DNA of 8,825 nucleotides, taken from assembly GCA_030616365.1 (NCBI GenBank), contig JAUWXM010000049.1:1-8825 (forward strand), given 5' to 3'. Both the position numbers and the translations under genes were made by a program. Every line of letters starts with the position of its first letter. The stretch's first letter is position 1. Source of the stretch: a bacterium (lineage in GTDB: Bacteria > UBP18 > UBA7526). The notes below the pieces were generated by a model. It was not told where the DNA came from and did no database searches. It worked only from the letters and a program-made list of their open reading frames with translations. This document shows, in pieces, positions 5,972 through 8,825 of this stretch.

Positions 5972-5975
5972 ATTA

Positions 5976-5983
5976 CACCCCCT
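5976..5983 (-). promoter_or_regulatory. Ribosome binding site of rpsB (supports the TTG start)
   Basis: AGGGGGTG with a 4-nt spacer precedes the TTG at 5969-5971. No comparable sequence precedes the in-frame ATG at 5954-5956, where the spacing would be 19 nt. Confidence 0.75.
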
Positions 5984-5990
5984 AAAGTCA

Positions 5991-6072
5991 ATGAAAAATT
6001 AAAAAGTTAAAATTAAAAATTGTTTTTTCTGTAGGTATCGATTTTGCATTCTGCATTTTTCAATTTGCATTT
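5991..6072. repeat. AT-rich low-complexity repeats in the rpsB leader
   Basis: Two simple repeat tracts fill most of the xer-rpsB gap. TTAAAA-type units with A-runs span 5993-6022, and TGCATT occurs three times, at 6045-6050, 6052-6057 and 6066-6071. They lie downstream of the promoter, so they would be transcribed as the rpsB 5' leader. No r-protein binding structure is recognisable to me here. Confidence 0.6.
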
Positions 6073-6101
6073 AGTATACCATTTTCTCTTTTATTTAGCA
6101 A
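6073..6101 (-). promoter_or_regulatory. Sigma70-type promoter with extended -10 for rpsB-tsf
   Basis: Reading the minus strand, TTGCTA (6096-6101) and TATACT (6073-6078) are separated by exactly 17 nt, and TGG just before the -10 makes the extended TGn motif. Transcription would start near 6066, giving a leader of about 95 nt before the rpsB TTG. It lies directly after the xer stop, so rpsB is likely the head of its own transcript. Confidence 0.75.
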
Positions 6102-6107
6102 GAAAAT

Positions 6108-6995
6108 TTAGGCTCTGGGATGAGCCTTATCGTATACCTTCTTGAGTCTCTCGGTTGTGAGATGGGTATAGACCTGGGTAGTAGATAGGGAGGCATGGCC
6201 CAGTAATTCCTGAATACTTCGCAAATCCGCCCCAGCATCGAGTAGATGGGTGGCGAAAGAGTGCCTCAGAGTATGGGGGCCTATCTTCTGGGAGAGGGAG
6301 GCTTTCTTGATATACTTATCTAAAAGCCTCCTGATACTCCTTGCCGATATTCGAGCGCCGGATTTATTTAAAAAGAGTCCTCTCTCCCCTTCCCCTGGAT
6401 GAAGGGTCTCTCTTCTTCTTAAATAATTATGGAGGGCTCGGGTGGCCTCTGTGCCAAAAGGGGCCAGGCGCTCTTTCCCTCCCTTGCCCCATACCTTGGC
6501 CACCCCTCCCAAGAGATCGACAGACTCCTCATTCAGTCCTACCAGTTCACTCACCCTCATTCCCGTAGCATAGAGGATCTCTAAGATGGCTCGGTCACGC
6601 AGGCCCAGGATACTCCTCTCATCTGGAGACTCGAGAAGGGCAAACACCTCCTTCAGATCCAGGAATTTGGGAAGTTTTTTGGGGATTTTGGGGGTCCTCG
6701 TTCCCAGGGCAGGGTTGATCTCCAGATACTCCTCCCTACAGAGGAATCTAAAAAAGGAGCGCAGGGTGGCCAGCTTTCTGGCCATGGTGGTGTGGGAGAG
6801 CCCCCTCCTCTGTAAGGAAGCTAAGAAGCGCCTGATAGTCAAGTGGTCGATATATTTCACCTTGAGCGGTATTTTTTCTTTCTTTAAAAAATTCAAGAAG
6901 TCATTGAGGTCAGCAGCGTAGCTCTTCCGGGTATGAGGAGAGACGTTCTTCTCTCCCTTTAAGTAGTTGCTAAACTTGGTAATATATTCTTCCAC
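6108..6995 (-). CDS. Tyrosine recombinase of the XerC/XerD family
   Basis: A complete 295-residue tyrosine recombinase. Xer proteins resolve chromosome dimers at dif sites with FtsK. The N-terminal SAM-like core-binding domain covers about 1-90 (SPHTRKSYAADLNDFLNFL) and the catalytic domain about 110-290. All catalytic residues are visible: R147 (ATGMRVSELVGL), K171 (GKGGKERLAPF), H241 and R244 (HTLRHSFATHLLDAGADL), H267 (LLGHASLSTTQVYTHL) and the nucleophile Y276. Spacing matches E. coli XerD with a constant offset of about 3, but XerC and XerD cannot be told apart with confidence. The GTG start at 6993-6995 has AGGAGA 4 nt upstream. A location directly after topA is common for chromosomal xer genes and argues against a phage or integron integrase. 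Confidence 0.93.
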   Translation of the reverse strand: MEEYITKFSNYLKGEKNVSPHTRKSYAADLNDFLNFLKKEKIPLKVKYIDHLTIRRFLASLQRRGLSHTTMARKLATLRSFFRFLCREEYLEINPALGTRTPKIPKKLPKFLDLKEVFALLESPDERSILGLRDRAILEILYATGMRVSELVGLNEESVDLLGGVAKVWGKGGKERLAPFGTEATRALHNYLRRRETLHPGEGERGLFLNKSGARISARSIRRLLDKYIKKASLSQKIGPHTLRHSFATHLLDAGADLRSIQELLGHASLSTTQVYTHLTTERLKKVYDKAHPRA

Positions 6996-6999
6996 TTAA

Positions 7000-7005
7000 T
7001 CTCCT
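7000..7005 (-). promoter_or_regulatory. Ribosome binding site of the xer gene
   Basis: AGGAGA with a 4-nt spacer before the GTG at 6993-6995. It decides the non-ATG start. Confidence 0.7.
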
Positions 7006-7024
7006 GTAAGGTGATATTAAGTAG

Positions 7025-7089
7025 CATTGAACAATGAATCCGTCTGAGACGGAAACAATTGTTACTTGTTACTTGCTACTTGTTCACTG
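7025..7089. repeat. Repeat cluster between topA and xer: 15-bp palindrome plus heptamer repeats
   Basis: TCCGTCT-G-AGACGGA (7039-7053) is a perfect 15-bp palindrome around one base. Next to it are 7-bp tandem units: TTACTTG (7062-7068), TTACTTG (7069-7075), CTACTTG (7076-7082) and a degenerate TTCACTG (7083-7089). CATTG/CAATG (7025-7036) is a weak hairpin. The heptamers overlap the topA 3' end, so they encode its last residues and stop codon. No T-run follows the palindrome on the minus strand. Confidence 0.7.
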
Positions 7090-7640
7090 TAAGAACATTC
7101 TTTATTGGCACACTTAAGATATTTTCCTCTACTCCTACTATATTTTTCAACCAAGAACGAGCCGCACTCCGGGCAACCTTTACCTGCTGGTCTATCCCAA
7201 GAAAAGAAGTCGCACTCTGGATAGTCACTGCAGCCATAGAAGGTCTTTCTCTTCTTGGTTCTCCTCTGGACTATCTCCCCATTACAATCCTTCCTGGGAC
7301 ATTTTATTTCCAGAGTGAGTGGTCGGGAACTCTTGCAATCAGGATAAGCTGAGCAGGATAAAAACTTTCCGAAGCGGCCATGTTTTATGACCATAGGCGA
7401 ACCACATTTCTCACAGATCTTATCTGTTTTCTCTTCAAGTTCCTTCTTTACATATCTCATCTCCTTCTGGGCTCGGGAAAGGTCAGAGGCAAAGGGACCA
7501 TAGAAGGAGCGTAGGAGGTCTATCCAGTCCTCCTTTCCTTCCTCTACTTTATCTAATTTATCCTCCATCTGGGAGGTAAATTTGACGTTCAGGATATCAG
7601 GAAAGCTCTTGACTAATAGTTCGATGACCTTCTCCCCCAA
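7062..7640 (-). CDS. topA: DNA topoisomerase I, C-terminal part with three zinc ribbons (out of frame with the upstream part)
   Basis: This 192-codon frame continues topA after a frameshift. It begins GEKVIELLVKSFPDILNVKFTSQMEDKLDKVEEG, the standard end of the type IA core, then has three four-cysteine zinc ribbons: C76, C79, C96, C102; C114, C119, C137, C143; and C156, C159, C177, C182. In bacterial TopoI these bind single-stranded DNA and sometimes RNA polymerase. The nominal TTG start at 7640 is not a likely initiation site, because the frame already reads KGNFQPTPLGEKV upstream of it, matching TopA. It is therefore part of one gene with the frame at 7613-8825. The last residues (EQVASNK) and the TAA are written in the 7-bp repeat of the following gap, so the true ancestral C-terminus may have been different. 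Confidence 0.9.
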   Translation of the reverse strand: MGEKVIELLVKSFPDILNVKFTSQMEDKLDKVEEGKEDWIDLLRSFYGPFASDLSRAQKEMRYVKKELEEKTDKICEKCGSPMVIKHGRFGKFLSCSAYPDCKSSRPLTLEIKCPRKDCNGEIVQRRTKKRKTFYGCSDYPECDFFSWDRPAGKGCPECGSFLVEKYSRSRGKYLKCANKECSYSEQVASNK

Positions 7641-8825
7641 GGGAGTAGGTTGGAAGTTTCCTTTATAGCTCCAACATAGTCCCGGCTCCTGATGGTCTCC
7701 ATGATGGAAGCATAGGTTGAGGGGCGACCAATCCCTTCCTCCTCCAGAACTTTGATGAGACTGGCCTCTGAGAATCGAGGGGGAGGCTGAGTGAAGTGCT
7801 GGGCAGGAAGAACCTCCAATAACTTTAAGGTCTCCCGCTCTTTCAGGGGAGGCAGGGGCTTCTCCTTAAAGGACTTATCCTCTGGATAGAGAATAAGGAA
7901 TCCTTTAAATCTCACCCGAGAATCAGAAGAGGATAGAGAAAACTTTCCTGCCTGGATGTTAAAGGTTTTCTTCTCCCATAGGACCTCTTTCATCTGAGAG
8001 GCGAGAAACCTATTCCAGATCAGACCATAGAGCCGATGCTGCTCAGGAGTCAGATGCTCTCTCAATTTCTCTGGGATGCGATGAAGAGAGGTGGGACGAA
8101 TGGCCTCGTGGGCTCCCTGGGCTCCCTTTCTGCTCTTATAATACCTCGGCTTGGGTGGAAGATACTCTGGACCAAATTCCTTTCTGACATATCCTCTCGC
8201 CTCCTGGATAGCGCTCTGAGCCACTCTAAAGGAGTCGGTTCTCATATAGGTAATGAGGCCCACCATCTCCCCACCCCCAATATCCAAGCCCTCGTAGAGT
8301 TGTTGGGCAATCCTCATGGTCCTCCGGGCTGAAAAATATAATCTTCGTGCGGCCTCTTGCTGGAGAGTGGAGGTAATGAAGGGAGGGAGAGGAAATCTCT
8401 TCTTCTCCCCCTTAGTGATTTTCTCTATAATAAATTCTTCCTTTTTCAGCTGGGAAGAGATCTCTTGGGCCTTTAGTCTATCAGTAACCTTTACCTTCTT
8501 ATTCTCAATTTTCTCTACGTCTGCTTCAAAGATTTCTTTACTTTCTCCCTGAAGTTTTGTATGAATGGACCAATACTCCTCCGGCTTGAAGGAGGTGATC
8601 TCCTTCTCCCTCTCGCAGATGAGCCTTAAGGCCACAGACTGCACCCTCCCCGCGGAGAGACCTTTTCTCACCTTCCTCCAGAGCAAGGGGCTTATCTTAT
8701 AGCCCACGATTCTATCCAGGATTCTTCTTGCCTGCTGGGCATTGACTAACTTCTGGTCCACTTCCCGAGGATGAGCCAAAGCATCCTTGATGGCCTCCTT
8801 AGTAATTTCATGGAAGACGATTCTT
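7613..8825 (-). CDS. topA: DNA topoisomerase I, central catalytic part (5' end off the window, 3' end frameshifted)
   Basis: Type IA topoisomerase, which relaxes negative supercoils through a 5'-phosphotyrosine link. The frame is open to the window edge (codons from 8824: RIVFHEITKEAIKDAL), so the N-terminal TOPRIM domain lies outside. Visible are NAQQARRILDRIVGYKISPLLWRKVRKGLSAGRVQSVALRLICERE, the active-site motif GLITYMRTDS with the nucleophilic Tyr codon at 8246-8248 and the following Arg, GAHEAIRPT, and LEEEGIGRPSTYASIMETIRSRDYV. After DYVGAIK the frame turns into a non-homologous tail (ETSNLLPWGRRSSNY) and stops at 7613. Adding one A to the AAA at 7662-7664 gives DYVGAIKGNFQPTPLGEKV and joins the downstream frame. 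A sequencing or assembly error is likelier than a real lesion in this usually essential gene. Confidence 0.95.
   Translation of the reverse strand, partial: RIVFHEITKEAIKDALAHPREVDQKLVNAQQARRILDRIVGYKISPLLWRKVRKGLSAGRVQSVALRLICEREKEITSFKPEEYWSIHTKLQGESKEIFEADVEKIENKKVKVTDRLKAQEISSQLKKEEFIIEKITKGEKKRFPLPPFITSTLQQEAARRLYFSARRTMRIAQQLYEGLDIGGGEMVGLITYMRTDSFRVAQSAIQEARGYVRKEFGPEYLPPKPRYYKSRKGAQGAHEAIRPTSLHRIPEKLREHLTPEQHRLYGLIWNRFLASQMKEVLWEKKTFNIQAGKFSLSSSDSRVRFKGFLILYPEDKSFKEKPLPPLKERETLKLLEVLPAQHFTQPPPRFSEASLIKVLEEEGIGRPSTYASIMETIRSRDYVGAIKETSNLLPWGRRSSNY

Noticed and set aside
7640..7680. Programmed -1 ribosomal frameshift in topA
   Set aside because: There is no canonical slippery heptamer in the overlap, and the single-A repair gives a perfect family match, so an indel error or lesion is simpler.

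Overview
The window carries one long block of bacterial housekeeping genes, all on the minus strand, so transcription runs from high to low coordinates. In that order they are topA (5' end off the window, broken by a frameshift), a Xer tyrosine recombinase, rpsB, tsf, frr, a small 2[4Fe-4S] ferredoxin, uppS, cdsA, dxr and rseP (3' end off the window). I found no convincing gene on the plus strand. rseP, uppS, cdsA and dxr indicate a bacterium with the MEP isoprenoid pathway and an S2P-type membrane protease. The ferredoxin suggests anaerobic metabolism. The EF-Ts is short (196 aa), starts often use GTG or TTG, and low-complexity repeats fill the gaps. Together these fit an uncultured, anaerobic, possibly candidate-phylum bacterium, but I cannot name the lineage.

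Layout. At 7062-8825 is topA, read in two frames; one extra A near 7662-7664 would restore a complete DNA topoisomerase I with three C-terminal zinc ribbons. At 6108-6995 is a XerC/XerD-type recombinase with all catalytic residues. A good extended -10 promoter (6073-6101) then drives rpsB (TTG start), whose product has a charged C-terminal tail of about 110 residues; tsf overlaps rpsB by 11 nt. In the familiar order rpsB-tsf-pyrH-frr, pyrH is absent. Its place is taken by a noncoding segment of about 220 bp bounded by 13-bp perfect inverted repeats, and one of these overlaps the frr ribosome binding site and start codon. After frr comes a second repeat cluster (3480-3604), then ferredoxin-uppS-cdsA-dxr-rseP, packed with overlaps or gaps of 12 nt or less.

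Functionally, the block joins translation (S2, EF-Ts, ribosome recycling factor) to envelope building: DXR starts isoprenoid synthesis, UppS makes the undecaprenyl carrier, CdsA makes CDP-diacylglycerol and RseP is a membrane protease. The ferredoxin may supply electrons to iron-sulfur enzymes, conceivably IspG and IspH of the same isoprenoid pathway.

No new defence or metabolic system is visible. The notable biology is the repeat content. Every intergenic gap above about 60 bp consists largely of a different repeat family. Two more repeat-like sequences lie in frame within the rpsB tail, and another forms the last codons of topA. No gene-free stretch exceeds 300 bases.
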